Assembly (NCBI GenBank): GCA_025201705.1
Contig: MU617078.1
Span: 1 to 24,326 of the forward strand
Origin: Dissophora ornata
Taxonomy: Eukaryota > Mortierellomycota > Mortierellomycetes > Mortierellales > Mortierellaceae
Reading direction: 5' to 3'
DNA length: 24,326 bases
Both the position numbers and the translations under genes were made by a program. The notes below the pieces were generated by a model that saw only the letters and a list, made by a program, of their open reading frames with translations, made no database searches and was not told the DNA's origin. Shown in pieces: positions 9,046 to 19,717 of the stretch. Position 1 is the first letter of the stretch. The number at the start of each line of letters is the position of its first letter.

Positions 9046-10990
9046 CTATTTGATAGAACCATTATCTCGCCTGGCAACTATCGTCAACAGCGGTCTTTTC
9101 ATCGGCAAGGTGACTGATCCTTTCGCAGCCGGAACCGCATGATTCGGTGGCAACTTGAAGCTGTACCTCTGAAGCAAGATGCAAGTTGTCACCATAGCCT
9201 CCAGGATCGCAAACGTCTGCCCCAGACACAATCGCGGGCCCGCATTGAATGAAATGAACTTGAACTGACTCTCGGGCTTGAATTTGCCAAACAGGCTCTT
9301 GTTCTCGGGGTCTGGGATAAGCCATCGTTCGGGCACGAAGAGTTCAGCATCAACACCCCAAACAGCTTGATTGCGACCCATGCACCAGTTCGAGTAGCCG
9401 ATAAAATCGCCCTTGTAGACACGGGTACCATCCGGTAGGACGTCGTCGTTGACAGCCTGTTTCACGTTCTTTGGAACTGGCGGATGTAGTCGTAGGGTCT
9501 CGTGAAGGACAGCCTTGGTGTAGGGCAACTCATTCATGAGCACCTCATACCTGAGTCTGTCCTCGGATCCCTGGAGGACATGGTCGATTTCCTGGACAAT
9601 GTTGTTCATGACTCGGGGATTGGCCATGAGGCAGTAAAATTGCCAAGTAAGGCCCTGCGCGGTAGTGTCGCGTCCAGCTCTAATACAAGAATGACGCGTA
9701 AAAAGTTTTTTTAGATTCTATGAATCCATTTTCAAAAAAAAGTCCCCACAAGACACGTGCAGTAGTTTCACCAGCATTGTTATTTCCGTACACCATAAAG
9801 TTGACAAAGATATCGCGTAGTTCACGATCTGTAAGCATGGTGCCATCTTCGCTTCTGTAGTTAATAAAATAGTCCAGCAGATCTCTTGGCCGCTCCTCCT
9901 TCTCTTCTGGACTCTCAGTCCGTCGATTTGAGACGGCCATAGCCGCATATTTGTCTAGTGTATCAATCGATTCCCTGTATTTCTTGAACTGGCTCGGAAT
10001 CAATCTGTCGGTGATCATCCACAGCGGGTTCGACAGCCTAGCATCTGCGGATGCGGTGAGAAAATCAAATGCATCTCCAAACTCATTGGATCCCTGCTGT
10101 GACAAAGCTTGGAACTCAAGCCCAAACGTCAGTTTGCCAAACGCATCCAGAGTGAGCTTTAGGAACTGAGCTTGGAGATCCACGAGTGTATTGGTGTACA
10201 TATGTCGGTCGAGGACTCTGGAAAGATCGTGGGCACTAGACTTGAATGAGCCTTCGACCAAAGTGCGGTAGAGTCTAGTGGAAAAGATGTTGGAGGCAGT
10301 CTTACGATGGAACCGCCATTGTTCGTCATCGGAAACGAAAATTCCTCGGCCGAGGATATCAGTGAGGGTCCATCGGAACATGTCACCCTTGACATAGTTC
10401 TCAAAGTTGGCTACGAGAAAAAACGAGGGTGAGATGGATGAGGTAGGTCGACGGTAAGAGGACGAATTCTCTTTTAGGAATACATGATGACAGTTTCCTC
10501 AAGACCTACTCTTGAGAATATGTTCCATAAACTCGGGACGGTTGATGACGATTACTCGACCAAAGACTGGCAGTGTCAATGAGCTATTTCAAACAACCAT
10601 TTGATAAAAGGGATGTCAGCACAGTTACCACGAAGGCTTCACGTGGTATGTTGCAAGAAACTGAAGCACATCTAACGAAAACCATTGTACCACATACATG
10701 ACATCGCCATGCTCGCGCAAGACATCATGAAGCATCGGCGAAAGATCTTCGCGATGCTTAAAAAGGTCTGGGAGATTGCCAATCAATGGGTATCCTGGTG
10801 CATCTCTGCCCAGAGCCTTGAGGTCCGGTCGTGGACGTGTCAGTATGGCTCGGTTGGGGTACTTCATTGTAGCAGCGATAACGAAGCCTAAAGTCGCTAG
10901 GACTACGTATTCAAGTGGACTTCGCTTGCGTTTGGCCCATTGTCGATCAAGCATCCGCTTCAGACCAACCCATACAATGACCATAGACAT
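9046..10990 (-). CDS. Cytochrome P450 monooxygenase
   Basis: A haem-thiolate oxidase, probably bound to the ER membrane by an N-terminal helix (about 28-42, VVLATLGFVIAA). Four exons, 10990-10698, 10583-10510, 10410-9792 and 9679-9046, give 539 aa. Visible motifs are the proline hinge with PGYPLIGNLPDLF, the C-helix WRFHRKTAS, the I-helix oxygen-activation motif AGRDTT (330-335), the K-helix ETLR (389-392), PERW (445-448) and the haem loop FNAGPRLCLG with Cys480 as the iron ligand. NFENYVKGD and DILGRGIFVSDDEQW resemble CYP52/CYP86/CYP704-type fatty-acid omega-hydroxylases, so lipid hydroxylation is a reasonable guess but unproven. The I-helix motif is created by splicing: GT from exon 3 joins A from exon 4. 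Intron 3 is open in the coding frame until its own TAG acceptor. Confidence 0.93.
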
Positions 10991-12495
10991 TGTAATATAT
11001 CAATTAAAATAAACGAGAAGTGGGGTAGTAGATGAATGTTTGGGAATAGGTGAAAGAAAGAGAAGTCGAAGAGGAAGAAAGAGAGAAGGGTGTGGGGATG
11101 TTGTTTTTCAGAACCCACACCCGGCTACTTCTCTTTCAGCTGAGAATCAGGGGGGAAGGATAACTGTTGGGGTGGATTAAGCTGCTTTGCGTACTGGTCC
11201 GCGACGTCTCACCAGCGCGCGACTGAAAACAAAGTGGGGTGTCAAAAAAAGCATGTGGGGGTCCGCATCAGGTTTGGCGTAAAGTCCCGTTCCATGTGGG
11301 AGGACAGGAAAGCTACATGCACTCACAGTCTCTCATGCCAGCATTCTGCTGTCGTAACAGTGTCATTGACTACCAAACTAAATCGCCACAGGAAACCCAT
11401 GCCGTATGCATGCGTCAGGCTCAAAATGCTGTTGAAGTGTTTTGTTTTCGTCATGGTGGCGTGTAAACATCGGATCGCTTGGTTTGCTGTACCATGAGCT
11501 TCAAAGGGGAACGAGCTATGAGGGATGATGCTGCTCGGCACATCAGGGTATGGGCCATTCGTAAACAAATCAACAAAGCGCAGAGACTCCAGGGGATCTG
11601 TGAGCCAGCCTATCTCACCGTCTCGGCTTACTTGTGGTGGAGAAATGCTGCTGTGTGGAACAAGGCGCACAAGAAAGCGATGACGCGACGCGTCAATGCC
11701 TATGAAATGTGTACAAAAGCGCATGCAGGTATTCGATAGATCAACGCCGTTTGGGCGATGTGAGCCTGCGCTATCAATCTGCCTGCCCTTTGATGCCGCA
11801 GAGTTGGCGGCGATGGTGAGCGGCGATGGTGAACGGCGATGGTGAGCGGCGATGGTGAGCGTCATATTCATGAAGGTTAGAGCTCCACACCCTCTCCACA
11901 CTTGGTACGTCCACGCTGTGTGAGACACAAGGTTCAGGGTTCAGCGTGACCAGTCCTGGAACCTGAATACAGAGCATGCCCACGGGCTGTCGATATTTTT
12001 CCCACGGGGTAGGCGAATATTTATTGTTCCTTGTTTGTCAAGAGCTAGCTACTCCACCACCGTGATCCATGAGGAACAGCACCCCCATTGCTTGTATAGC
12101 TGGATACCATACCAACGCTCTGTAGATGCGTGTGCCACGACGGATGCCACCAGCTCCCAGGAGAGAACGAGCGGTGCAACGCAAGATCCTGTCACTTTAA
12201 CTGGTGCTACTTTGCTACTTTGGTCTTCCCGTGATGGCCATCTCCCCTGCGCTGTGGCAAGGCACGAATCCAAGGTGCACAAAAAGGAAACACCCCCGAC
12301 GAGCGGAACGGCATTGATCGAAAACCACGCCTCGACGGTGGTGCGTGTTTTGTGCCGACCTGGTCTTCTCTGCTTCTACCCCTGCTGCATCCTGTCTTGC
12401 CTTCTTTTCTTTCATCTCTTTTTATTTCATTGCATTCCCATCTGTCCTCATCACCCTCCCCGCTGATCCACTGATCCTCTGAGGCTCCTCTGACA
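10991..12495. promoter_or_regulatory. Intergenic spacer with P450 and F-box promoters
   Basis: About 1.5 kb without a gene I can support. The left end, on the minus strand, is C/T-rich (about 11040-11100), fitting the P450 leader. The right end, on the plus strand, is T/C-rich (about 12360-12480), fitting the F-box leader. A 201-codon minus-strand frame at 11323-11928 matches no family and runs across a short tandem repeat, so I leave it out. Confidence 0.45.
11809..11860 (+). repeat. Four tandem copies of a 13-bp unit
   Basis: The unit GGCGATGGTGAGC occurs four times head-to-tail, with one base changed in the second copy. It is a small minisatellite in the spacer. Confidence 0.9.
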
Positions 12496-14766
12496 ATGCA
12501 CACCACACAGCATGGTCATGGCCAGCATCCATTCCTCTCCACTCCTTCATCACCAACCTCTCTATTCTGCCCAAACTCTGTCATCACCCCCCTTTTACCT
12601 TCTCCACAGCGGTTAAGCTCCGCCGAGCTTAACCCCGCACCCTCTATTTTCTCTCTTTTAACAACCGACAATAGTCGTCGTCCTCCAGCCAGCTTGATGA
12701 GAGTCTCATCGCTTTCTCCTTCCTTAGACCAGCCGTTAGGCACGCTCACCACGTCAGCTCCCGCTGCAATCGCACATGCGCTAGCAGCAGAGCCCTCTGA
12801 AACGCAGCCTCCTCGGGACGATCATGACTCCACCAATGACTTTGCGCGACCAAGTCCGCTCTCAATCCCCGAGATCCTTCAAGAGGTTTGCTGCTACCTC
12901 GACCGACCTGCCCTAGTCCATGCAAGCCAGGTTTCCAAACAGTTCTGGGCTTGTACTGCACCGTTGCTCTGGACTTCGATCCCAGAGCACGCATGGGAGA
13001 ATGACTATTTTGTGGCCAATTGGCATCGGTACGGATCAAGGATCGTAACGTTGCAGTGTGGACCGGGAGTTGATCTTGGACGAGTGAGCATGTACTGCCA
13101 CAACCTGCTCTCGCTAGACGTGTCCAGAGTCAGAGAGCCGGTCGGCGAAAACAGACATGACGAGGAACTCGTAATAGACAAGAACAATGCAGGCACTCGG
13201 AACAGCAACAACAATGTGATGATCATCGACAAGTATGGTCATGATCGGCGCGACAGTCGTATCAGCGCCACTAGAAAGAAGCCGAAGCACGATCTGTCTG
13301 GAGACTCTTACACCTCGTTTCTGCGGATGACCGATGATCTCGTTCGTGTGATCCATAATAACAAGAACTTGCGGTGCCTTCAAATGAAGCCGCAGGGAAG
13401 ATTCCCACCTCACTTGCTGGAGGCGCTATCACAACTGGAACATCTAGAAGTTCTTTCGTTGAACGCTTGGCACGATTTTCAAGAGTACTCTCTTCAATTG
13501 ATCATGGAGGATTGCCCCGGCCTCTCACATCTATCGCTAGGAGAAAATGATTTTACACGATTCACACTCGATTCTCTGCTGGACTCTGAGACGGCTCTGC
13601 CGAGTATCCCCAACCCCAAATTACCTTGCCCAGGCAACCTCGAGACGTCTGTCAAGCTAGAGCAGTATGATGACCCCATCAAAAGTCGAAACGGATCCTA
13701 CCATGCAAATCACGACTCGTTGGAAATACACAGCAAGAGAGCGGTTCTATATACCCCATCATCAGCTTCGCACAACCAACTCCCATCACTAGCTCCACAG
13801 CACCAACAGCATTCACTTGAACAAGTCAAGGGTCATCGACCATCCACGGCTCACCGGAATCAGATCCGAAAGCTATCATTACACCAAACGGGACTCCGTC
13901 AGGAGTTTTTAGTCAACTTGACCAGCCAGTGCCCCCATCTAGAACATCTCTCCCTCCTCAATGGCTGGGGTTTCTATCCGTCGACTCGATTCGCTTCAAT
14001 CCTCTCCCAGTCTTGCCCAAATCTCTCTCGACTCGAATTCCGAGAGCAAGCGTTAGATCTGCAGGATGAATTCTTTGCTTCGCTCTGCGAACAACTTCCA
14101 CGACTGCAGTGGATCCATGCGGGGATGACCGGGTTCAGTACTGGGGCCATGGAAGCTGTGAGAATGCATTGTAAGGATATTGTAAGTTTAAACTTGGATG
14201 GTGCTCGCGGGATACAGAGCCAAGCTCTGGATCAGATTTTGAGGAGCTGCGATTCATTGAAGGTTCTGAGCGCACAGGGTGTGGTTTTGAATGGACGTGA
14301 CTTGAGCAGCAACGGATCGTCTAGGTGGGTGTGTCGAGGACTTGAGACCTTAGTTCTGGATATTGAGATATATGCAGCAGTCGGCGGCTCTGCAACACAA
14401 TCGGAGAGTGTCAAGATTATCCGAGAACGCGTCTACGATCAATTGGCGGATCTGTCGCGTCTTCAGACGTTGGGTCTAGGAGGCGGACATTGCGTCGGAG
14501 GCACCGAACCTGGCGTGGATCTAACGCTAGCAAGCGGATTAGAGAAATTGACGTCCCTGCACTGTTTGGAGCGGTTAGATTTGAGACGGATGGTGCGCAC
14601 ACAAGTTGAGGAAGACTTGGAGTGGATGGTACAGCACTGGCCAAAATGGTGTTTCTTAGAGGCTAGTAACAAGAGCCGAGTATTTAATAGAGGTAACGAC
14701 AAGACCCATAAAGCAATAGAGTGGCTGCACCGGGCAAGGCCTGGGATGGACATAAGTTTCTACTAA
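12496..14766 (+). CDS. F-box/LRR protein, large paralogue
   Basis: One open frame of 756 aa without introns. A Ser/Thr/Pro-rich, probably disordered N-terminus of about 115 residues precedes an F-box that reads LSIPEILQEVCCYLDRPALVHASQVSKQFW in two parts (LSIPEILQEVCCYL, then RPALVHASQVSKQFW) and ends with a LLWTSI element. After an Asn/Asp-rich linker come LRRs in units of about 25 residues, for example LEVLSLNAWHDFQEYSLQLI and CPHLEHLSLLNGWGFYPSTRF, split by a long polar insertion at about 375-455. The C-terminal third includes SRWVCRGLETLVLDIEI and LERLDLRRM, both matched in order by the convergent gene at 14822-16402. The role inferred from the family is substrate recognition in an SCF ubiquitin ligase; the substrate is unknown. 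The leader just upstream is pyrimidine-rich. Confidence 0.88.
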   Translation: MHTTQHGHGQHPFLSTPSSPTSLFCPNSVITPLLPSPQRLSSAELNPAPSIFSLLTTDNSRRPPASLMRVSSLSPSLDQPLGTLTTSAPAAIAHALAAEPSETQPPRDDHDSTNDFARPSPLSIPEILQEVCCYLDRPALVHASQVSKQFWACTAPLLWTSIPEHAWENDYFVANWHRYGSRIVTLQCGPGVDLGRVSMYCHNLLSLDVSRVREPVGENRHDEELVIDKNNAGTRNSNNNVMIIDKYGHDRRDSRISATRKKPKHDLSGDSYTSFLRMTDDLVRVIHNNKNLRCLQMKPQGRFPPHLLEALSQLEHLEVLSLNAWHDFQEYSLQLIMEDCPGLSHLSLGENDFTRFTLDSLLDSETALPSIPNPKLPCPGNLETSVKLEQYDDPIKSRNGSYHANHDSLEIHSKRAVLYTPSSASHNQLPSLAPQHQQHSLEQVKGHRPSTAHRNQIRKLSLHQTGLRQEFLVNLTSQCPHLEHLSLLNGWGFYPSTRFASILSQSCPNLSRLEFREQALDLQDEFFASLCEQLPRLQWIHAGMTGFSTGAMEAVRMHCKDIVSLNLDGARGIQSQALDQILRSCDSLKVLSAQGVVLNGRDLSSNGSSRWVCRGLETLVLDIEIYAAVGGSATQSESVKIIRERVYDQLADLSRLQTLGLGGGHCVGGTEPGVDLTLASGLEKLTSLHCLERLDLRRMVRTQVEEDLEWMVQHWPKWCFLEASNKSRVFNRGNDKTHKAIEWLHRARPGMDISFY

Positions 14767-14821
14767 AGATATCAAAAATAGGCAGGATTGTCTTTGTTTT
14801 TTTATTGTCAACTTGACAGGC
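14767..14821. terminator. 55-nt gap between convergent F-box genes
   Basis: Only 55 nt separate the two stop codons. The minus strand carries AATAAA at 14801-14806, 16 nt past the stop of the minus-strand gene. The plus-strand gene has no canonical signal before it would enter its neighbour's coding sequence, so the two transcripts probably overlap at their 3' ends. Confidence 0.6.
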
Positions 14822-16402
14822 CTACCATACGTAAATGCTTTTGTTTCTTTGATGGACAGCGCGCACAAGCTCCATATCTGCATTTGTATCCAACAAAATC
14901 CCTAGAGCTTGTAATTTTGGCCAACTCTTCAACATCCATGCCACCTCTGCCCCTCTTACCGCATGATTTAACCTCTTAATGTCCAGCCGCTGCAAATGTG
15001 TCAATGTTGCCAACGACGACAATCCCGTCAGCAGTGACATCTCCAAAATATTCACGCCTCGATCCTTAGACCCAGCCCCCAACTGTAACGACTCTAGTCG
15101 ATTCAACCGCGCAAGCTGCTGATATAATTTGTTCCTGATCTGCTCGGGTTCTCCAACCGCATAATGTGATCTCTTCGGGAGCAGGATCTCAAGGTACAAA
15201 GACTTTAGGAGTGTGCAGGCCCATTCGTCCGCAGGATCCATGTCTCGAGGATTGAAGTCGACACCGCGTGCGTCGAGGCGGACCAGATGCGGGCAATTGA
15301 CAAGGATGGAGAGGATAGACCGACTGCCGAGTGAGGTACAGAGGCCAATGTCAAGGATCTCGAGCGTTGGACCACAATACTGAATCATGACCTGGACATC
15401 GTCGTCATTAAGGATTGATCCCTGAAGTTTGAGCTCTCGAAGATTTGGTAACACATAGAAAAGGGCGCTGAAAAAGTCGTCCGTGGTGGATTGGTTTGTC
15501 AGATCGAGTCGTTGTAAACGTGGACAGAGCTTAGAAAGAGAAGAGATGAAGGACGTGGAGAGTCGGATCCCGAAACATCCCTGCATGGAGAGCGACTCTA
15601 AGTCGGGGCATCGTGAAACCAAGTTCAGTACGAGCTCTTCGTGAAAGATCACGGCTCCATCCAATATCAGTGATCGGATTGTCAACGGCAACTTCCTGTC
15701 CTTTGAATTCGACGCCACTGTAGTGACAATCGAGCTCTTGTCTTCTTGTTGCTTCATGTTATCGAGTGTAAACGGGTATAGCGAATTATGACCGAGGGAC
15801 AGCACCTCAATCTGGGGACAGGTGTCCAAGATACTCGCAATTGATTCCTGCTGCACACCTTCCCAATGCTGCAGATACAATTCCTTCAACTCCGTCATCC
15901 TCCCCACTTTCTCAGTCACCATTGGGAATATGGTCCTATCCAACCGAATCTTTAAGCTCTGCATCACTTCACAGTTGTGTTCCAGAATCCTCTCCAGTAT
16001 AGAGCTGCTCAAGAACCGTATCTGCTCGATATCGAGATGAGTGATAGATCGACATTCGGGCACAGAAAGGACGTCGGGCTTGGCGCGGCCACTGCAAGAG
16101 AGACGACGGATCAACGCAGCGTTTCGGGTAAGACCTTGGTAAACGCCTTCGAAGACCCAGTCCTCAGCACCAACTCTGGCCCAGATCTGAGATTGACAAA
16201 AGAGAGAGAGCGAAAGGGTTGGCGAGACGAGGGCACCCTGGAGGACCGCGGACGGTGGGAGGTATTGATAGACGAGCTGCCAAAGCTCAAGCGGCAAATT
16301 GAGATAGTGGGCGTTCATTTGTGGCCGGGGTTGTTGTTGCACCAGGGCAGAGTCACCGCCGTTGGTGGAGGGTACTGACGCCATGGTGAGTTGTCCATTC
16401 AT
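14822..16402 (-). CDS. F-box/LRR protein, convergent paralogue
   Basis: An uninterrupted frame of 526 aa. A short Gln-rich start leads to an F-box at about 33-75 (LNLPLELWQLVYQYLPPSAV, then SPTLSLSLFCQSQIWARV). LRR units follow, for example LKELYLQHWEGVQQESIASI, LESLSMQGCFGIRLSTSFI, LQRLDLTNQSTTDDFFSAL and LEILDIGLCTSLGSRSI. The part from about residue 165 to the end lines up with the gene at 12496-14766, including a shared W.C..L..L.LEI block and a terminal LQRLDIKRLN/LERLDLRRMV block. This copy lacks the long N-terminal and mid-protein polar insertions. Met at 16384 is an alternative start six codons downstream. Likely an SCF substrate adaptor with unknown target. Confidence 0.88.
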   Translation of the reverse strand: MNGQLTMASVPSTNGGDSALVQQQPRPQMNAHYLNLPLELWQLVYQYLPPSAVLQGALVSPTLSLSLFCQSQIWARVGAEDWVFEGVYQGLTRNAALIRRLSCSGRAKPDVLSVPECRSITHLDIEQIRFLSSSILERILEHNCEVMQSLKIRLDRTIFPMVTEKVGRMTELKELYLQHWEGVQQESIASILDTCPQIEVLSLGHNSLYPFTLDNMKQQEDKSSIVTTVASNSKDRKLPLTIRSLILDGAVIFHEELVLNLVSRCPDLESLSMQGCFGIRLSTSFISSLSKLCPRLQRLDLTNQSTTDDFFSALFYVLPNLRELKLQGSILNDDDVQVMIQYCGPTLEILDIGLCTSLGSRSILSILVNCPHLVRLDARGVDFNPRDMDPADEWACTLLKSLYLEILLPKRSHYAVGEPEQIRNKLYQQLARLNRLESLQLGAGSKDRGVNILEMSLLTGLSSLATLTHLQRLDIKRLNHAVRGAEVAWMLKSWPKLQALGILLDTNADMELVRAVHQRNKSIYVW

Positions 16403-16531
16403 GGCTCATTGATTCTTTGGTTCTTTGATTCTTTGATTCGTAATGGGCTTAGGAATCACAAAAGCTTAATGGCTGCTGTCATTATTAGTATCCGCTCCAT
16501 GACTCCGCTGAGAAACCAACGTCTCGCGCCG

Positions 16532-16569
16532 CAAGTCTAATACAATACAAGTCTAATACAATACAAGTC
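16532..16569 (+). repeat. Tandem 16-bp repeat, 2.4 copies
   Basis: The unit CAAGTCTAATACAATA occurs twice in full followed by CAAGTC. It lies in the promoter side of the minus-strand F-box gene. Confidence 0.85.
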
Positions 16570-17029
16570 CTTGACCTCTACGCCTCAGAGTAACCAGAGG
16601 AAGTTGTTGAGGTTACTCTTTTGTCCACCGCTGTCGTTCCAGATCCTTGACAGCCTGCAGCAGGAAAAAGAATGCACATTAAAACAACTCGTCGCTCTTT
16701 ATCATCCGCAACGAATCTAAGAATCGCTTTGACGTGACTAATAAAAAGCGCTATCACTTGAAGAGCGTCGTATGCAATAGTCGCTGCTCAATAAAACGGG
16801 AGGGTAAGCTCAAACCAGTGAACCGCATTCGTCCATGTACGAAGATACAGTCTCCTTACTCCTCTGCTCCGATGGACATGAGGCGCGCCGCTTACTGAGT
16901 ACCTTACTGATGTAGGCAGGATATACACCTACGATCTACGCAACATTCCATGTTCTATATTTCCTCGGCTCCCGTCGTTTCAAGTAGCCCTCCCCTCTGA
17001 TCTTCGGTATAATATACAATGCAAATGAC

Positions 17030-17215
17030 ACCTCCATCTGAAAGACACAGATGGCAGTGTTTTTGGTTTTGCTCCACCCTGTCCGGCCGCGTTGTTACAC
17101 TGTGCGTAGAGTATTTGTCCTTGTATACCTCGGATGTGCAGTTCGCCGAAATTTTGGCGATAACGGAGTGCGGCACTAATCCTTTAAAGAGAAATGCATT
17201 CAATTTGGAGCCAAA
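17030..17215 (-). pseudogene. Possible remnant of a Tc1/mariner-like transposase
   Basis: A minus-strand frame reads GLVPHSVIAKIS, then a VYKDKY segment and, after a few residues, TTRPDRVEQNQKHCHLCLSDGG. The spacing resembles the paired helix-turn-helix and GRP-like linker at the start of Tc1-family transposases. No catalytic DDE/D part, start or inverted repeats were found. The similarity is short and judged by eye. Confidence 0.22.
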
Positions 17216-17540
17216 ATTCTCTGAACCCAAAACTATGACGTAGGCTTTTTTCATATAAAATTTTTTTACCTGATAGAGCGAAAGCGTCCTTGGAGAAAAT
17301 TTTGGAAATGACTCTGAACGCATTTTGCTCTAACAATCACAATAAACGTTGTCTTTTTTTCCCCAAGGCGGCAACAGACGCGTTACCCAACGGTCGTTGC
17401 CAGAAGACAAGTGACGCGAAGGCTCGAGATCCACTTCCCCCCAAACATGCGAAGAACCATCAATGTCATTGTTACTACTCACTACTACATAAGAAAGCTT
17501 TATTTTCCGGATCTCCACATTCTCGACTGCCCACACTTGT

Positions 17541-19717
17541 CTACTCTTCTCGAACGTTCAAAACCACCATTTGAAACGGTGAAATTGCCTCGGCCTCTGA
17601 CCCTTTATTTTTCTGGCCTGGGGAAGAGACATTCATCCAAGCCTGGTCATGCCCGGCTAGGCTGTATGCTGCTCCTTTAAGCGCGGTTGTTTCCTCATCT
17701 GCAGCGTCGTCGAAACCCTTGATTTTTGTCGACTCTGGCGCAGTTTCGAAAAGTCTTTGTATCCAAGTTGACTGCCCCACGGACGGCGTGTTCGGTTCGA
17801 ACATCATAGATGCCGCATCAGGAACTGCGCTATTTGTGTCCACTAAATCCATGTCGAAATAAAACTCCTTCAGTAAAGTCTCCGTGTCCTTGAACCGCTG
17901 CTCATGCTTTTGAAGGTGATGCAGTATCCTTGCGTGATTTTGCATCTGCTCCCGAAGTGATACAAGTTCTTCATGATGAAGCAATTGTTGTTGAAGATGT
18001 GCACTCCTTGTCTGCTCTGGTGGTTCCTGACTTGGATGTTCTTGGTTTCCAGCATTTTGAAAATTTATATTCTGTATCGCAGGGACCGAAGGCAGGAACT
18101 GCAAAGGTTGGCGAGCGCTTCGTGGGTCAGAGTCGGATCTGAAGTTTGAAAAGGAGTTGATTGACGATGAAGTCGACATTCTTGGCCCGCTATCCCTGCG
18201 GTAGAAGCCATCTTTATCCTTTTTCCAATTCCCATACACAGCAGCAATGTTGGATTTGGTGCTCTCGCGCATTAGGAACTTTTGGATGAGTCCGAAAGGC
18301 GCTATGCGTCTACAAAAAAAATGGCTACTTAGATGAAGGTGTGAACGCAAGGAGTGAAATGGCTCAAATTATTATGGCAAAGATGACTCACCGACTGCCG
18401 AAAAAGACGTAGAAGAGCGCAAAGACGATCGAGACGGCTCCTCCCCAAGACGCAAACGCATCTGGTAGGCTCGTCGCCCTAGTTAGTAAGTAATGTTTAT
18501 GCAGCTGATGTAAATCATCATGGGACTTTGCACGAGAGCCAGTAAACTGAACCAACGAATTAAAATAAGGAAGAATGCTCTAGGGGATCAAAAAAAAACA
18601 GTGTTCATACAAAACTTGATGGTTTTCGACCATCAACGTTGGCAACCACAGTGCGATCCATGTTCGGTTACTGTGGAAGAATGATTCTGCAGTCGAAGTC
18701 GACAGGTACTCTGTCGCGCTGTAGTCATACTGATTAAAAAGACCTAGAATATCGCTCCGCAACACGTAGGTTTTTTCTGAAGCAAAGTACAGATACATGT
18801 CGACAGCATTCTGTACCCCAACATGAAAATTGCGCCGAGCTCCAAAGTCTAGAACGGTGGCGTTGCCATATATGACGGGGTTCTCGCGATACGGATTGGC
18901 CTCTTAAAATATTTTTTACGAGTAGATGTTGTTTAGCAGATTGAAAATCGGTGCAGTTGCTCACAGTTGTCGACTGATATTTATATATATATATATATAT
19001 TTACTGTTGTCATCGCTTACCTCGAGGAACAATAAAAACATAAAAATAATGATCCTGGAATTATATGAGGATGTTTACATCTCTGATTAGAATGGGCGGT
19101 ATAGTTTTGTGACCAAATTCACGCAGTATGGCTGTGTGTGGCAGTGTCTCTCTCTTTCTGTGTGTGAGAAATTGGGTTCTTACTGAAGCATCCGAAGTAT
19201 CAGCAGTAAAGATGAAATTCATCGGATCATTTGCAGAATAGGTATCCATTGTATCATTGACGGATGACACGACCCACATCGCGTCGTGTGACTCGAGTGA
19301 ACAAGGAGTGTTGACTGTATAGCCTTGTGGAAGTCCACTGTTGTTAAGATCAGTTCTTTGGAAAGTAGCACCTCTGGAGACCTCCAGTTGGGAGACGCGC
19401 CACGTGCAGAAGATCACATCCGGGATGGACATCTTTGGGTTGTTGGCTGTGGTGTAGATATTGTGTGATTGAATGAAGAATTGACGGCTTGAGACCGTAT
19501 TGATGCGATCCCATGCGTAAGCGGTCAATCCTGCCACTTTTATTTCGTTTTTTTTTGTTGAGGTAAAGTCGGAACAGGAGCCATTAGAACAAAGCGCCAC
19601 GGATAGAGAGACGACTAGTATATTAACGGTATGAGAAGTACCTGCGACAAAGAGGGTAGACCAATACAGGATGGTGAATCCTATGGTATCGGAAGGTCGA
19701 CGAAAGAGCCTCGCCAT
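17541..19717 (-). CDS. Two-pass membrane protein with glycosylated ectodomain, unknown function
   Basis: I do not recognise the family. Six exons, 19717-19642, 19530-19184, 19054-19021 (34 nt), 18902-18611, 18478-18392 and 18309-17541, sum to 534 aa with matching phases. Residues 12-33 (TIGFTILYWSTLFVAGLTAY) are a signal-anchor or first membrane helix. About 34-255 form a soluble domain with four N-glycosylation sequons (NNS, NDT, NAT, NRT), so it is probably lumenal or extracellular. A second helix at 258-277 (SIVFALFYVFF) is followed by basic RRIAPFGLIQKF. The C-terminal 255 residues are Ser/Gln-rich with a coiled coil at about 382-427 (LREQMQNHARILHHLQKHEQ), probably cytosolic. The layout suggests a surface sensor or scaffold, but no catalytic or known binding motif is seen. 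AATAAA lies shortly past the stop. Confidence 0.8.
18976..19002. repeat. TA dinucleotide microsatellite in intron 3
   Basis: About 11 TA units lie inside the intron between the 34-nt exon and the next exon of the membrane-protein gene. Confidence 0.85.

Larger units (their letters stand above)
16403..17540. other. Intergenic spacer
   Basis: About 1.1 kb with no intact gene. The left part holds a TTCTTTG-type repeat (about 16411-16440) and a 16-bp tandem repeat. AATAAA on the minus strand at 17499-17504 lies 37 nt beyond the stop of the membrane-protein gene. A possible transposase fragment is listed separately. Confidence 0.45.

Noticed and set aside
11323..11928. A 201-codon minus-strand open frame in the large spacer
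   Set aside because: It crosses the 13-bp tandem repeat, shows no recognisable domain and has no supporting leader or splice structure.
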